Shown here one piece after another: positions 9,101 through 17,471 of a DNA stretch of 64,000 bases. Source of the stretch: Massilia violaceinigra (lineage in GTDB: Bacteria > Pseudomonadota > Gammaproteobacteria > Burkholderiales > Burkholderiaceae_D); contig NZ_CP024608.1 of the NCBI RefSeq assembly GCF_002752675.1, forward strand, positions 2,852,001-2,916,000, read 5' to 3'. Below the pieces are notes generated by a model. It made no database searches and was not told the origin of the DNA. It saw only the letters and a program-made list of their open reading frames with translations. Within the stretch, counting starts at the first letter, position 1; each line of letters begins with the position of its first letter. The position numbers and the translations under genes were made by a program.

Positions 9101-9158
9101 GTTCCCGCCGAGTGCCGCCTTGGCGCGGGAAGTCGTTTCTGCCAATGGCAGGAACGAC
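9101..9158. repeat. Palindromic extragenic repeat, second copy
   Basis: An imperfect TTCCCGCC / GGCGCGGGAA hairpin (9102-9131) abuts a 13-1-13 palindrome at 9132-9158 with arms GTCGTTTCTGCCA and TGGCAGGAACGAC. Relative to the copy at 3692-3718, an inner base pair is swapped from G-C to C-G, which preserves pairing. Confidence 0.75.
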
Positions 9159-9171
9159 GGTGGGGTGGGTT

Positions 9172-10233
9172 TTAAGGGCGCTGCAACAGCTCCGCGTGCG
9201 CAGCACGCAGCATCTTCTCGGTCGCATCCCAATCGATGCAGCCGTCGGTCACCGAGCAGCCATACTTCAACTGCGACAAATCCGCTGGAATCTTCTGGTT
9301 GCCGCCAACGATGTTCGATTCGATCATCACACCGACCAGCGACTTGTTCCCATGACGGATCTGCTGCACCACGTCCGACATCACCAGCGGCTGCAGCTCC
9401 GGCTTCTTGTAGCTGTTCGCGTGCGAGCAATCGACCACCAGGTTGGCCGGCAGCTTGGCCTTTTCCAGCGCCTGCTCCGCAATCGCGATCGACACCGAAT
9501 CGTAATTCGGACGCCCGTCGCCGCCGCGCAGCACAACGTGCCCGTACGCGTTGCCGCTGGTGCGCACGATCGATACCGTGCCCTGGCCGTTAATGCCCAG
9601 GAAGGAGTGCGGATGCGCCGACGACAAGATGGCGTTGATCGCGATGCTGATATCGCCGTCAGTACCATTCTTGAAGCCGACCGGCGTCGACAAGCCCGAC
9701 GACATTTCGCGGTGCGTCTGCGATTCGGTGGTGCGCGCGCCGATCGCGGTCCAGGCGATCAGGTCGCCCAGGTACTGCGGCGAAATCGGATCGAGCGCTT
9801 CGGTGGCGGTGGGCAGGCCCAGTTCGCACACGTCCAGCAGGAACTGGCGCGCCTTTTCCATGCCTTCGTCGACACGGAAGGAATCGTCCATGTGCGGGTC
9901 GTTGATGTACCCCTTCCAGCCGGTCGTGGTGCGCGGCTTTTCGAAATACACGCGCATCACCAGCAGCATGGTGTCGGCCACGTCGGCCTGCAGCGCCTTG
10001 AGGCGGCGCGCATAGTCGATGCCGGCCACCGGGTCGTGGATCGAGCATGGCCCGACGACGACGAACAGGCGCTTGTCCTTGCGGTCGATGATGTCGCGCA
10101 GCGCGGCGCGGCCCTGCATGACCGTGGCAAACGCGCTGTCGGTCAGGGGAAGGCGCTTGTGCAGCTCTTCCGGGGTCGGCATGGTCGCGAACGACGTGAC
10201 GTTGGTGTTTTCGATGTCTGGAGTAGTAATCAT
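9172..10233 (-). CDS. aroG: 3-deoxy-7-phosphoheptulonate synthase, class I (DAHP synthase)
   Basis: First enzyme of the shikimate pathway, condensing phosphoenolpyruvate with erythrose-4-phosphate. The 353-residue product carries the class I signatures GPCSIHDP, FEKPRTTTGWKG, LDPISPQYL, GARTTESQTHRE, NGTDGD and VDCSHANSYK. The start at 10233 (MITTPDIENTNV) fits the family length; an upstream in-frame start at 10314 adds basic, unconserved residues. Which amino acid inhibits it (Phe, Tyr or Trp type) cannot be told safely from the sequence, so aroG is a generic symbol. Confidence 0.93.
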   Translation of the reverse strand: MITTPDIENTNVTSFATMPTPEELHKRLPLTDSAFATVMQGRAALRDIIDRKDKRLFVVVGPCSIHDPVAGIDYARRLKALQADVADTMLLVMRVYFEKPRTTTGWKGYINDPHMDDSFRVDEGMEKARQFLLDVCELGLPTATEALDPISPQYLGDLIAWTAIGARTTESQTHREMSSGLSTPVGFKNGTDGDISIAINAILSSAHPHSFLGINGQGTVSIVRTSGNAYGHVVLRGGDGRPNYDSVSIAIAEQALEKAKLPANLVVDCSHANSYKKPELQPLVMSDVVQQIRHGNKSLVGVMIESNIVGGNQKIPADLSQLKYGCSVTDGCIDWDATEKMLRAAHAELLQRP

Positions 10234-10402
10234 GAAGGCTGCTTTTTCTCGTGTTTTACGGCGTGGATACAGGAGTTTAGCCCGAATCGGCCCTTCTTGC
10301 ACCGGCTGCGTCAAAAGCCCGCCGATTACGGCACATTGTCATCGGCGAGTCATGCCGATCCTTTAAGCTTGCCGGCTTCTCAACTCTTTATAACGAGCTG
10401 CC

Positions 10403-12091
10403 ATGACCCAACCGAATTCACGCCGCAAGTTCCTTCGCAACCTCTCGCTCGGGACCGTCGCGGCGTCCGGCGTCGCACTGGCCGGCTGCGGCGGCAGCGA
10501 TGGCGGCGATAGCGATGTCCGCTTCGCGCATGGCGTGGCCAGCGGCGATCCGATGAGCGACCGCGTCATCCTCTGGACCCGCATCAGCACCGCCGGCAGC
10601 GGCGACATCGAGGTCAAATGGGAAATCGCCGTGGACAGCGGCTTCGCCGTCATGGCCGCCACCGGCACCACCACCACCGGCCCCGCGCGCGACTACACCG
10701 TCAAGGTCGATGCGACCGGCCTGGCCGCCGACCGCGCCTATTACTACCGTTTCATCGCCTACGGGATTGTTTCGCCGGTCGGCCGCACCAAGACTCTCGG
10801 CACGGGCAACCTGGCGCAGGTCAAGCTGGCCGTGTTCAGCTGCACCAACTACCCGGCCGGCTACTTCCATGTTTACGCTGAAGCGGCAAAACTGAACGAC
10901 ATCGACGCCGCCATCCACCTGGGTGACTACATCTACGAATACGCCAAGGACGGTTACGCCGCCAAGGACGCCGAGGCAATGGGCCGGGTATCGGTGCCGG
11001 CCAACGAGATCGTCACCCTGAGCGACTACCGCCGCCGCTACGCCCAGTACCGCGCCGACAAGGACCTGCAGGCGGTCCACGCGCGCATGCCCTTCATCAC
11101 CGTGTGGGACGATCACGAACTGGCCAACAACACCTGGCGCGAAGGCGCGGAAAACCACGACCCGGCCACCGAAGGCCTGTTCCTGGCGCGGCGCCAGATG
11201 GCGATCCAGGCTTACAACGAATGGATGCCGATCCGCCTGCCCGACGCCAGCAAACCTGACCGCATCTACCGCTCCTTCGACTTCGGCAACCTGCTGTCGC
11301 TGCACATGCTCGATACGCGTCTCATCGGCCGCGACAAGCAGCTCGGCTACGCCAGCTACGTTGGCGCCGGCGGTGCCTTCAATGGCGCCGCTTTTGCGGC
11401 CGCCGTGGGCGATCCGGCGCGCCAGCTGATGGGCGCCGACCAGAGCACCTGGCTCAAGGGCCAAATGAGCAAATCGAACGCCACCTGGCAGATGCTGGGC
11501 CAGCAGGTGCTCATGGCGCGCATGAACCTGCCGGCGCCGCTGGTGCTGGGCGCGATCGGCTTCAGCGCCTACGTCGCCTTGCTGACGAAGGCCAAAACCG
11601 CGCCGACGACCTTGACGGTGGCCGAGCAGCAGATCCTGGCCCAGCCATCTGTGCCGTACAACCTCGATGCGTGGGACGGCTACCAGGCCGCGCGCGAAAC
11701 CGTGCTGGCCACGGCCAGGGCGCTGAACAAGAACCTCGTGGTGCTCGCTGGCGACACGCACAACGCGTGGGCCAGCGACCTGGCCGACATGAACGGACAG
11801 GCGGTCGGGGTGGAGTTCGGGGTGTCGTCGGTGACGTCGCCGGGCTTTGAAGACATCTTCAAGAACGAAGATCCGGCGCAGGTGGCGGCGGGCCTCGAAC
11901 AGATCATCGGGCCGCTGGTGTATGCGGAAACCAAGTCGCGCGGCTTCATGGTGGTGTCGGTGACGCCGTCCGAAACACGCGCCGAGTACCGCTATGTCAG
12001 CACGGTCAAGTCGACCAGCTACACCGCCGTTGCCGGCAAGGTTCTCAAGACGCTCCCGGGCGCCGCCAACCGCAAGCTGATCGCGGTGTAA
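10403..12091 (+). CDS. phoD: PhoD-like alkaline phosphatase/phosphodiesterase, Tat lipoprotein
   Basis: Exported metallophosphatase of the PhoD family, 562 residues. The N-terminus NSRRKFLRNL (R7-R8) is a Tat signal and is followed by a lipobox LAGC with Cys29, suggesting a lipid-anchored Tat substrate. Metal-site blocks typical of PhoD are present: FSCTNY, IHLGDYIYEY, VWDDHELANN and LAGDTHNAW. Substrate is probably phosphodiesters or phosphomonoesters in the periplasm. No Pho-box was recognised upstream. It converges on the hupE-like operon, separated by a terminator hairpin. Confidence 0.88.
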   Translation: MTQPNSRRKFLRNLSLGTVAASGVALAGCGGSDGGDSDVRFAHGVASGDPMSDRVILWTRISTAGSGDIEVKWEIAVDSGFAVMAATGTTTTGPARDYTVKVDATGLAADRAYYYRFIAYGIVSPVGRTKTLGTGNLAQVKLAVFSCTNYPAGYFHVYAEAAKLNDIDAAIHLGDYIYEYAKDGYAAKDAEAMGRVSVPANEIVTLSDYRRRYAQYRADKDLQAVHARMPFITVWDDHELANNTWREGAENHDPATEGLFLARRQMAIQAYNEWMPIRLPDASKPDRIYRSFDFGNLLSLHMLDTRLIGRDKQLGYASYVGAGGAFNGAAFAAAVGDPARQLMGADQSTWLKGQMSKSNATWQMLGQQVLMARMNLPAPLVLGAIGFSAYVALLTKAKTAPTTLTVAEQQILAQPSVPYNLDAWDGYQAARETVLATARALNKNLVVLAGDTHNAWASDLADMNGQAVGVEFGVSSVTSPGFEDIFKNEDPAQVAAGLEQIIGPLVYAETKSRGFMVVSVTPSETRAEYRYVSTVKSTSYTAVAGKVLKTLPGAANRKLIAV

Positions 12092-12099
12092 GCGGAGCG

Positions 12100-12144
12100 A
12101 AAAAAAGGGGGACGAGGCGCACGGTGGAATGCGGCTCCGTCCCC
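12100..12144 (-). terminator. Terminator of the DUF4331-hupE operon
   Basis: On the minus strand GGGGACG (12144-12138) pairs with CGTCCCC (12114-12108), and a run of six T residues follows. It lies 20 bases past the HupE-like stop. It could also slow plus-strand transcription leaving phoD, but there is no T-run in that direction. Confidence 0.65.
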
Positions 12145-12163
12145 AAAACCACGCACTTACTCT

Positions 12164-13291
12164 TTACACGGGCAGCACTTTCATATCGAAAGCGCGCTCG
12201 AACAGCCATACGGCAGCGATCAATGCGATGACGACCGAGCCGGTGGTCATCAGCTGGCGGTAAAACCAGGTGCGGCGCGTCAGGTAAGCGAGCGGCAGGA
12301 AGACGGCCACAATGGCCAGCTGTCCCAGTTCCACGCCCACGTTAAAGCCGGCCAGGCTTAACACCAGCGCGCCTTGCGGCAGTCCCAGGTCGGCCAGCAC
12401 GCCGGCAAAGCCGAAGCCGTGAATCAGCCCGAACACGAACGCCGCCAGCGGGCGCCGTCCGCGAAACAGCGGGACGATATTGTTCACCGCCGCCAGCACC
12501 ACCGAGGCCGCGATCGCCGCTTCCACCCAGCGCGAGGGCAGCGACAGCACCTGCAGGCTGGCCAAGGTCAGGGTCAGCGAGTGCGCCAGCGTGAACGCGG
12601 TCACCACCTTGAGCACATCGATAAAGGCCGCCCTGAGGGTCTGGTCCTGCTTCATCGCGATTGGCGCGAGCACCGCCGGCAACAGCAGCGAGAGCAGGAA
12701 CAGGATGTGGTCGAAGCCGATCCAGATATGCCACACGCCGTGCTTGACGTAGTCGGCGAACTGGGCGAACTTGCCCGGCGCACGCAGCAGCAGCTCCTGG
12801 CGCGCCGCTTCCGGGCTGAAAATGGCGGTCGAGGTCACGCCCTCGTACTCCAGCTTGACCAGTCCCTTGTGCTGCGGATCGAGGTCGGCGAAGAGACGGT
12901 AGCCGACACCGAGCGCAGGGCCGCTAGCCGCGCAGGTGGCGCGAAAGCGCAGCACCGTGTAGGCGCCATCGGTGTGCTGGTCGATCAGCTGCTCGCCGGC
13001 GACGATGGGGCAGGCCGCGTCGCCGCTGGTGATTGCCAGGCGCGCCAGCGCGTAGTTGGCGATGGCGGCGTGCTGACTGCGGATTTCATCCCAGGTCAGG
13101 TCGCCGTCGCCGTTCTGGTCGAGGTTCAGGGCAAAATCGAGGTCGCGCAGAGCGATGTCCCACTGGCCGTCGACCTGCTGGCCGGCCACCTTGAGGGTCA
13201 GGTAGCTGTCGCTCGGCTTGTGCGCGCGCGCCGGGCTAGTCACCAGTACCAGCGCGAACATCAGCAGGCCAATGAGGTAGCGGCCCATCAT
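12164..13291 (-). CDS. HupE/UreJ-like membrane protein with an EF-hand loop
   Basis: A 375-residue protein with signal peptide (cleavage near ARA-HK), an exported domain of about 165 residues, then about six to seven transmembrane helices beginning HGVWHIWIGFDHILFLLSLL, the HupE/UreJ_2 signature. Other family motifs are AFTLAHSLTLTLA and GLIHGFGFAG, with histidines suited to metal contact. The exported domain holds a perfect canonical EF-hand loop, D58-Q-N60-G-D62-G-D-L-T-W-D-E69. HupE/UreJ proteins are linked to nickel or cobalt permeation; metal transport here is inference. Its ATGATG start overlaps the TPR stop by four bases. Confidence 0.83.
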   Translation of the reverse strand: MMGRYLIGLLMFALVLVTSPARAHKPSDSYLTLKVAGQQVDGQWDIALRDLDFALNLDQNGDGDLTWDEIRSQHAAIANYALARLAITSGDAACPIVAGEQLIDQHTDGAYTVLRFRATCAASGPALGVGYRLFADLDPQHKGLVKLEYEGVTSTAIFSPEAARQELLLRAPGKFAQFADYVKHGVWHIWIGFDHILFLLSLLLPAVLAPIAMKQDQTLRAAFIDVLKVVTAFTLAHSLTLTLASLQVLSLPSRWVEAAIAASVVLAAVNNIVPLFRGRRPLAAFVFGLIHGFGFAGVLADLGLPQGALVLSLAGFNVGVELGQLAIVAVFLPLAYLTRRTWFYRQLMTTGSVVIALIAAVWLFERAFDMKVLPV

Positions 13292-14481
13292 GCGCCCGCC
13301 TTGATCTGCCTGACCAGGCGCGCCACGGCCACGTCTTCCACCGCATGCCCGGCGACCCAGTCGATGACCGGTGCGGCGGCGGCCTTGTCGCCGGCCTTGG
13401 CGGCCGCTTCCAGCAGCACGCGCATGTCGGCCGATTCCTTCTGCACCGCCCAGTTTTGCAGCGCCAGCGCCAGCGCGGTTTTGGCGTCGCCGCGGATGTG
13501 CAGCTCGTAGCGCGCCTGTTCGCGCTGGTGGACGGTGTCGCCGCGCCGCATGGCGGCGTCGAAGCGCGCCTTGAGTTCGGCGTCGGCATTGCGCAGCGCG
13601 TCGGTGGCCGCGCCGCCCTGGCGCAGGGCCAGCGCATGGCGCAGCAGCAGGCCGTCGATACGGGTATGGTCCTTGACCAGCGCGATCACGTCGGGCGCGC
13701 GCTGCTGATCGAGCAGGAAGTCGGCGTAGGCGCCGAGCAGGTAGCTGTCGCGCGCATCGAGCGCCAGCGCGCGCTTGAAGCGTTCCTCGGCGGCTTTGGC
13801 GTCGCCGCGGCGCTGCGCCATTTCGCCGAGCAGGGTCAAGACCCAGACCTGCATGCCGGCGTCGGCTTCCTGGTTGCGGCGCAGGGTGAGGTCGAGCAGG
13901 GCTTCGCTCTTGGCCGAGCGTCCGGTCATGGTGCCGACGTTAGCCACGCAGGTAATCGTCACCAGCTCGGTCGACAGCGACGACAGGCGCGCGCAGCTGG
14001 CGGTAGCGGCCTCGTAGTCGCCGCGCACGGTTTGCACGATGGCGCGCGTGAGCCATGCTTGCGAATTTTTAGGGTCGGCCGCGACGATGGCATCGAGGTC
14101 GCGCACCGCTTCGGCGAAGTGGTGGGTACTTTGCAGCAGGATGGCGCGCAGCAGGCGCACCTCGGGCGGGGGCGCCGGCATGGCCCACCACGGCGCCAGC
14201 GCAGCTTGCGCGTAGCCGAAGTAGCGTGGATCGGTTTCCTGGCGCGCCACCGTGATGTAGCGCTGCGCGGTGCGCGTGGCCAGCGCCAGATCCCTGGGGC
14301 TGGCGGCCAGTTGCGCGCGCAGTGCCGCCAGCTCGCGCTGGGCCGGGTCGGCGCGGCGCGGCAGGCGTTCGATGACGGTGCTGCCGCTGGCGGGAATGTA
14401 GGGTGCTGCGTGAAGGGCCGGCACAGTGAGCGCGTACAGCAGCAGCGCCGGCACGGCAATGCGAGCGAATCGATTCGGCAT
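13288..14481 (-). CDS. Exported tetratricopeptide-repeat protein of the DUF4331 operon
   Basis: A 397-residue protein with an N-terminal signal peptide (hydrophobic VPALLLYALTVPALHA) followed almost entirely by paired alpha helices. Repeats such as HFAEAVRDLDAIVAADPKNS and RRGDAKAAEERFKRALALD fit TPR consensus positions, so it is probably a periplasmic scaffold. There are no catalytic motifs. The four-base ATGA overlap with the HupE-like gene implies translational coupling. Specific function is unknown. Confidence 0.8.
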   Translation of the reverse strand: MPNRFARIAVPALLLYALTVPALHAAPYIPASGSTVIERLPRRADPAQRELAALRAQLAASPRDLALATRTAQRYITVARQETDPRYFGYAQAALAPWWAMPAPPPEVRLLRAILLQSTHHFAEAVRDLDAIVAADPKNSQAWLTRAIVQTVRGDYEAATASCARLSSLSTELVTITCVANVGTMTGRSAKSEALLDLTLRRNQEADAGMQVWVLTLLGEMAQRRGDAKAAEERFKRALALDARDSYLLGAYADFLLDQQRAPDVIALVKDHTRIDGLLLRHALALRQGGAATDALRNADAELKARFDAAMRRGDTVHQREQARYELHIRGDAKTALALALQNWAVQKESADMRVLLEAAAKAGDKAAAAPVIDWVAGHAVEDVAVARLVRQIKAGA

Positions 14482-14537
14482 GATGTGTTCTCAGTGCGTG
14501 AGAAGGTAAGTGCTTTTATATTTTTTTGGGTACGACA

Positions 14538-14565
14538 CCGGCCGGGAAGCATGCCTCCCGGCCGG
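14538..14565 (-). other. Strong intra-operon hairpin
   Basis: A perfect 10-bp stem CCGGCCGGGA/TCCCGGCCGG with an 8-base loop lies in the 99-base gap between the small lipoprotein and TPR genes. No T-run follows on either strand, so mRNA processing or differential stability is more likely than termination. Confidence 0.6.
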
Positions 14566-14580
14566 ATTGACTGCAAGTGC

Positions 14581-14823
14581 TTACAGCGCCGATGGTTCCG
14601 CGTCTTCCGGCGCGGTGCTGGCGACGGCATCGATGCTGGTCGCTTCGCTATCGTCGGGCATGGCCGCCACGGTCGTCTTCACCGAGTTGTAGAAGGTATC
14701 GGCGACCGGGCCCGTTGGTGGCGGCGGCGGTGGCGTCGGCACTTCCGGCGGGGACGAGGTGTGGGTATCGCTGCCGCACGCCGTCAGCAGCAGCAAGGCA
14801 CAGATCAGGCTCAGTTTTTTCAT
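14581..14823 (-). CDS. Small Pro-rich lipoprotein
   Basis: An 80-residue predicted lipoprotein: MKKLSLICALLLLTACGSD has a basic start, hydrophobic core and lipobox LTAC (Cys16). The mature part is a Pro-rich linker (seven prolines around PPPPPP) and an acidic, Ala/Ser-rich tail with no recognisable domain. It sits 33 bases after the DUF4331 gene and upstream of the TPR gene in the same orientation, so it belongs to the operon. Function unknown. Confidence 0.7.
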   Translation of the reverse strand: MKKLSLICALLLLTACGSDTHTSSPPEVPTPPPPPPTGPVADTFYNSVKTTVAAMPDDSEATSIDAVASTAPEDAEPSAL

Positions 14824-14856
14824 GGTGCTCTCCGGTTCATGTGATTGCGGCGGCCA

Positions 14857-16362
14857 TTACTTCTGTGGCGAACCCGGAATCGGCGATTTCAGGTACGGGA
14901 AGCTGGCGTTGATCATGGTCTCGTCCAGGAAGGCGCCATCGGTGAAGCGCAGTGCGCCGGCCGGTGCATCGGCTGGTGCGCAGCCGATGTTGATGGTGCA
15001 CAGCTTGCCCATGACAACGCGCAGCGCGACGTCGACCACGTCGTCGCCCGGACGGCGGCCGTTCGGGAAGCCGGCGTTGTCGCCTTCAATCACGCCGAGG
15101 CGTTTTTGCGCGCCTGGTGCGGTCGGGGCGATCGAGGTGTTCAGGCGCAGCATTTCCGAGGCGGTGACGGTCTTCGGCTGGTTCACGCCCTTGATCCCGG
15201 TGAGGAAGGTGGCGACCAGGTCGGCCCGCGGGAAGTTGGTCGGCGCCTTGGCGCCGGCGCTGCCGTACAGGATTTCGACCAGCGCGGGCAGGGTCGGATT
15301 GGTGACGTAGTCGGCGAACTGGCCGTCGGCCGATGGTTTGCTGTGGTTGAAGCGGTCCTTGTCCTTCAGGCCGATGACGACTTCGTTCACCAGCGGCATG
15401 CCCAGGCGCGAGACCTGGACCCAGGCGCCGCCTTCTTTCGAAACGTCGGCGTCGGACTTCGGCGTCGGGTTGATCAGGCGGCCCTGGCGCAGGCTGGCCG
15501 TGGTCCAGCCGCCGATGACCGGATCGCCTGCGCTGGCGCTGACCAGGCACGAGGTCGGCACTTCCATGCTCAAGGTCGTCACGTTCTTGTCGGCCAGGTC
15601 ATCCTTCGCGCCTTTTTCGGCGTTGGCGCTGAACTCGACGGCAGGCGCCTTGATGTTAATCAGGTCGAACGTTTCGCCGAGGTTGACGACGAACGGGTCC
15701 TTGCGCTGGCCGACGAACAGCTTGGCCGGCGCCGAGCAGCCGGGGATGGTGACGTTGTACAGGTGCTTGGCGGCGTAGGCGTCGTAATTGGCGATCGACT
15801 TGGTGCCGATGTTGTCCAGGGGCTTGTCGAAGGCGGTGTGGCCGGTGTCGGCATTGGCGACGACTGCGCGGGTGCCGCTGCGGCGGTCGCCGCGCACCAC
15901 GGTGACGGTGAAGGTTTCGCGCACATTGGCGCCGGCGGCATTGGTGTCGGCGATCGGGCCGCCATTGATCACGAGGGGAATCGAGACTTTTTTACCGCCC
16001 ACGGTCAGCTGCGTGTCTTTATTGGTATTCTTGAAGCGGAACTGGAAGGTGAGGTCTTCCTTGGCGTCGCCATTATTATCGACATGAATTTCGTAGAGCG
16101 CGTCCGGGTCCATCATGAAGTAATTCGGGCCGCCGTAGGCATCCTGCAGCGGCACGTAATTGGCAATCAGCGTTGTAAAATCGCTGCGGCCCGGCTGGTA
16201 GCTGCGGAACATGTAGAAGTCGGTGGCATCGATCTTCGGATTGCGCGTAATGAACGGCGCTTCCCGGTGGCTCGATGCGATCGCCGACGGCACGAATGCG
16301 CAGGCCAGCAGGTTTCCTGCCAGAACCGCGCCGATAGTCGCCCGTAGTCTCATCTGTTTCAT
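14857..16362 (-). CDS. DUF4331 family exported protein
   Basis: A 501-residue exported protein of the DUF4331 family. A signal peptide ends at AIAS and the mature protein begins SHREAPFITRNPKIDATDFY, the hallmark DUF4331 start. A further conserved block lies around DNNGDAKEDLTFQFRF, whose acidic DxNxD pattern could bind a cation. The family's function is not established. It is the promoter-proximal gene of the operon with the lipoprotein, TPR protein and HupE-like membrane protein. Likely periplasmic or surface located. Confidence 0.85.
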   Translation of the reverse strand: MKQMRLRATIGAVLAGNLLACAFVPSAIASSHREAPFITRNPKIDATDFYMFRSYQPGRSDFTTLIANYVPLQDAYGGPNYFMMDPDALYEIHVDNNGDAKEDLTFQFRFKNTNKDTQLTVGGKKVSIPLVINGGPIADTNAAGANVRETFTVTVVRGDRRSGTRAVVANADTGHTAFDKPLDNIGTKSIANYDAYAAKHLYNVTIPGCSAPAKLFVGQRKDPFVVNLGETFDLINIKAPAVEFSANAEKGAKDDLADKNVTTLSMEVPTSCLVSASAGDPVIGGWTTASLRQGRLINPTPKSDADVSKEGGAWVQVSRLGMPLVNEVVIGLKDKDRFNHSKPSADGQFADYVTNPTLPALVEILYGSAGAKAPTNFPRADLVATFLTGIKGVNQPKTVTASEMLRLNTSIAPTAPGAQKRLGVIEGDNAGFPNGRRPGDDVVDVALRVVMGKLCTINIGCAPADAPAGALRFTDGAFLDETMINASFPYLKSPIPGSPQK

Positions 16363-16481
16363 GTTTCTCTCCTCGTTATAGGGTTCACACTGATGTGTAT
16401 GCAGATATACGCGGCGTTACCGTCGCCGGATTCACTTTATGCCAAATAATTTTTTCGTAGAGCAGTGTTAAGCTGAACCCC

Positions 16482-17471
16482 ATGGACAAAACAACAGAAC
16501 CATTCCTGGCCGCCACTTTTATCAAAGAAATCGGGCGCGGCAAAAAAGGAGCGCGTAGTATGACGCGCGAAAATGCGCATGCGCTGTATGAAGCGATGCT
16601 CGACGGCAGGGTGTCCGACCTGGAGCTGGGCGGCATTTTGTTGGCGATGCGCATCAAGGGCGAGTCGGTGGAAGAGATCGCCGGTTTCCTCGATGCGGGC
16701 GAGGCTTCGTTCGCGCCGCTGGCCGCGCCGGCGGGCCCGTATGCGCCGGTGCTCATCCCCAGCTACAACGGGGCGCGCAAGATGGCCAACCTGACCCCGC
16801 TGCTGGCGCTGCTGCTGGCGCGTGAAGGCGTGCCGGTGCTGGTGCATGGCGTGCGCAGCGATCCGGGGCGGGTGACCACGGCCGAGATTTTCGCCGCGAT
16901 GGGGATCGGGCCGGCCGCTTGCGCGGACGATGTGCAGGCCGCGTTTGCAGCCGCCAAGCCGGCCTTCATGCCGATCGAGACGCTGGCGCCGAAGATGGCG
17001 CAGTTGCTGTCGCTGCGCCGCATTCTGGGCGTGCGCAACTCGACCCATACCCTGGTCAAGATATTGCAGCCGTTCGCCGCGCCGGCGCTGCGGCTGGTCT
17101 CGTACACGCATCCCGAATACCTGGAGATGCTCGGCCAATACTTCACGACCATCGCGCGCGAAGGGCGGGGCGACGCCTTCCTGATGCGCGGCACCGAAGG
17201 CGAAACGGTGGCCAACGCCAACCGGGCGCAGCAGATCGACTGGTTCCACGGCGTTGAACGCACCGTCCTGGTGCAGCGCGATGCACCAACGGATGACGTG
17301 GCCGAAGGTCCGGCCGAGCGTGACGCCGCCACCACGGCAGCCTGGATTACCCGCGCGCTGGAGGGTGGCGTGGCCGTTCCGGCGTCGATTACCGAACAAG
17401 TGGCACAGTGCTTGCTAGTTTCAAAGTCAATACAGGCAAACACGGGTGCGCATCATGGAGAACAACGGTAA
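16482..17471 (+). CDS. ybiB: YbiB family protein (anthranilate phosphoribosyltransferase fold)
   Basis: A 329-residue homologue of YbiB/TrpD2, which has the glycosyltransferase family 3 fold of TrpD but binds nucleic acid rather than making tryptophan. The helical N-terminal domain is followed by the alpha/beta domain with VLVHGVRSDPGRVTTAEIF and SLRRILGVRNSTHTL. It overlaps the cobA start by 17 bases. The YbiB plus uroporphyrinogen methyltransferase pairing often accompanies nitrate/nitrite assimilation genes; here those are absent and the nrt-type transporter lies 10 kb away. Confidence 0.83.
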   Translation: MDKTTEPFLAATFIKEIGRGKKGARSMTRENAHALYEAMLDGRVSDLELGGILLAMRIKGESVEEIAGFLDAGEASFAPLAAPAGPYAPVLIPSYNGARKMANLTPLLALLLAREGVPVLVHGVRSDPGRVTTAEIFAAMGIGPAACADDVQAAFAAAKPAFMPIETLAPKMAQLLSLRRILGVRNSTHTLVKILQPFAAPALRLVSYTHPEYLEMLGQYFTTIAREGRGDAFLMRGTEGETVANANRAQQIDWFHGVERTVLVQRDAPTDDVAEGPAERDAATTAAWITRALEGGVAVPASITEQVAQCLLVSKSIQANTGAHHGEQR

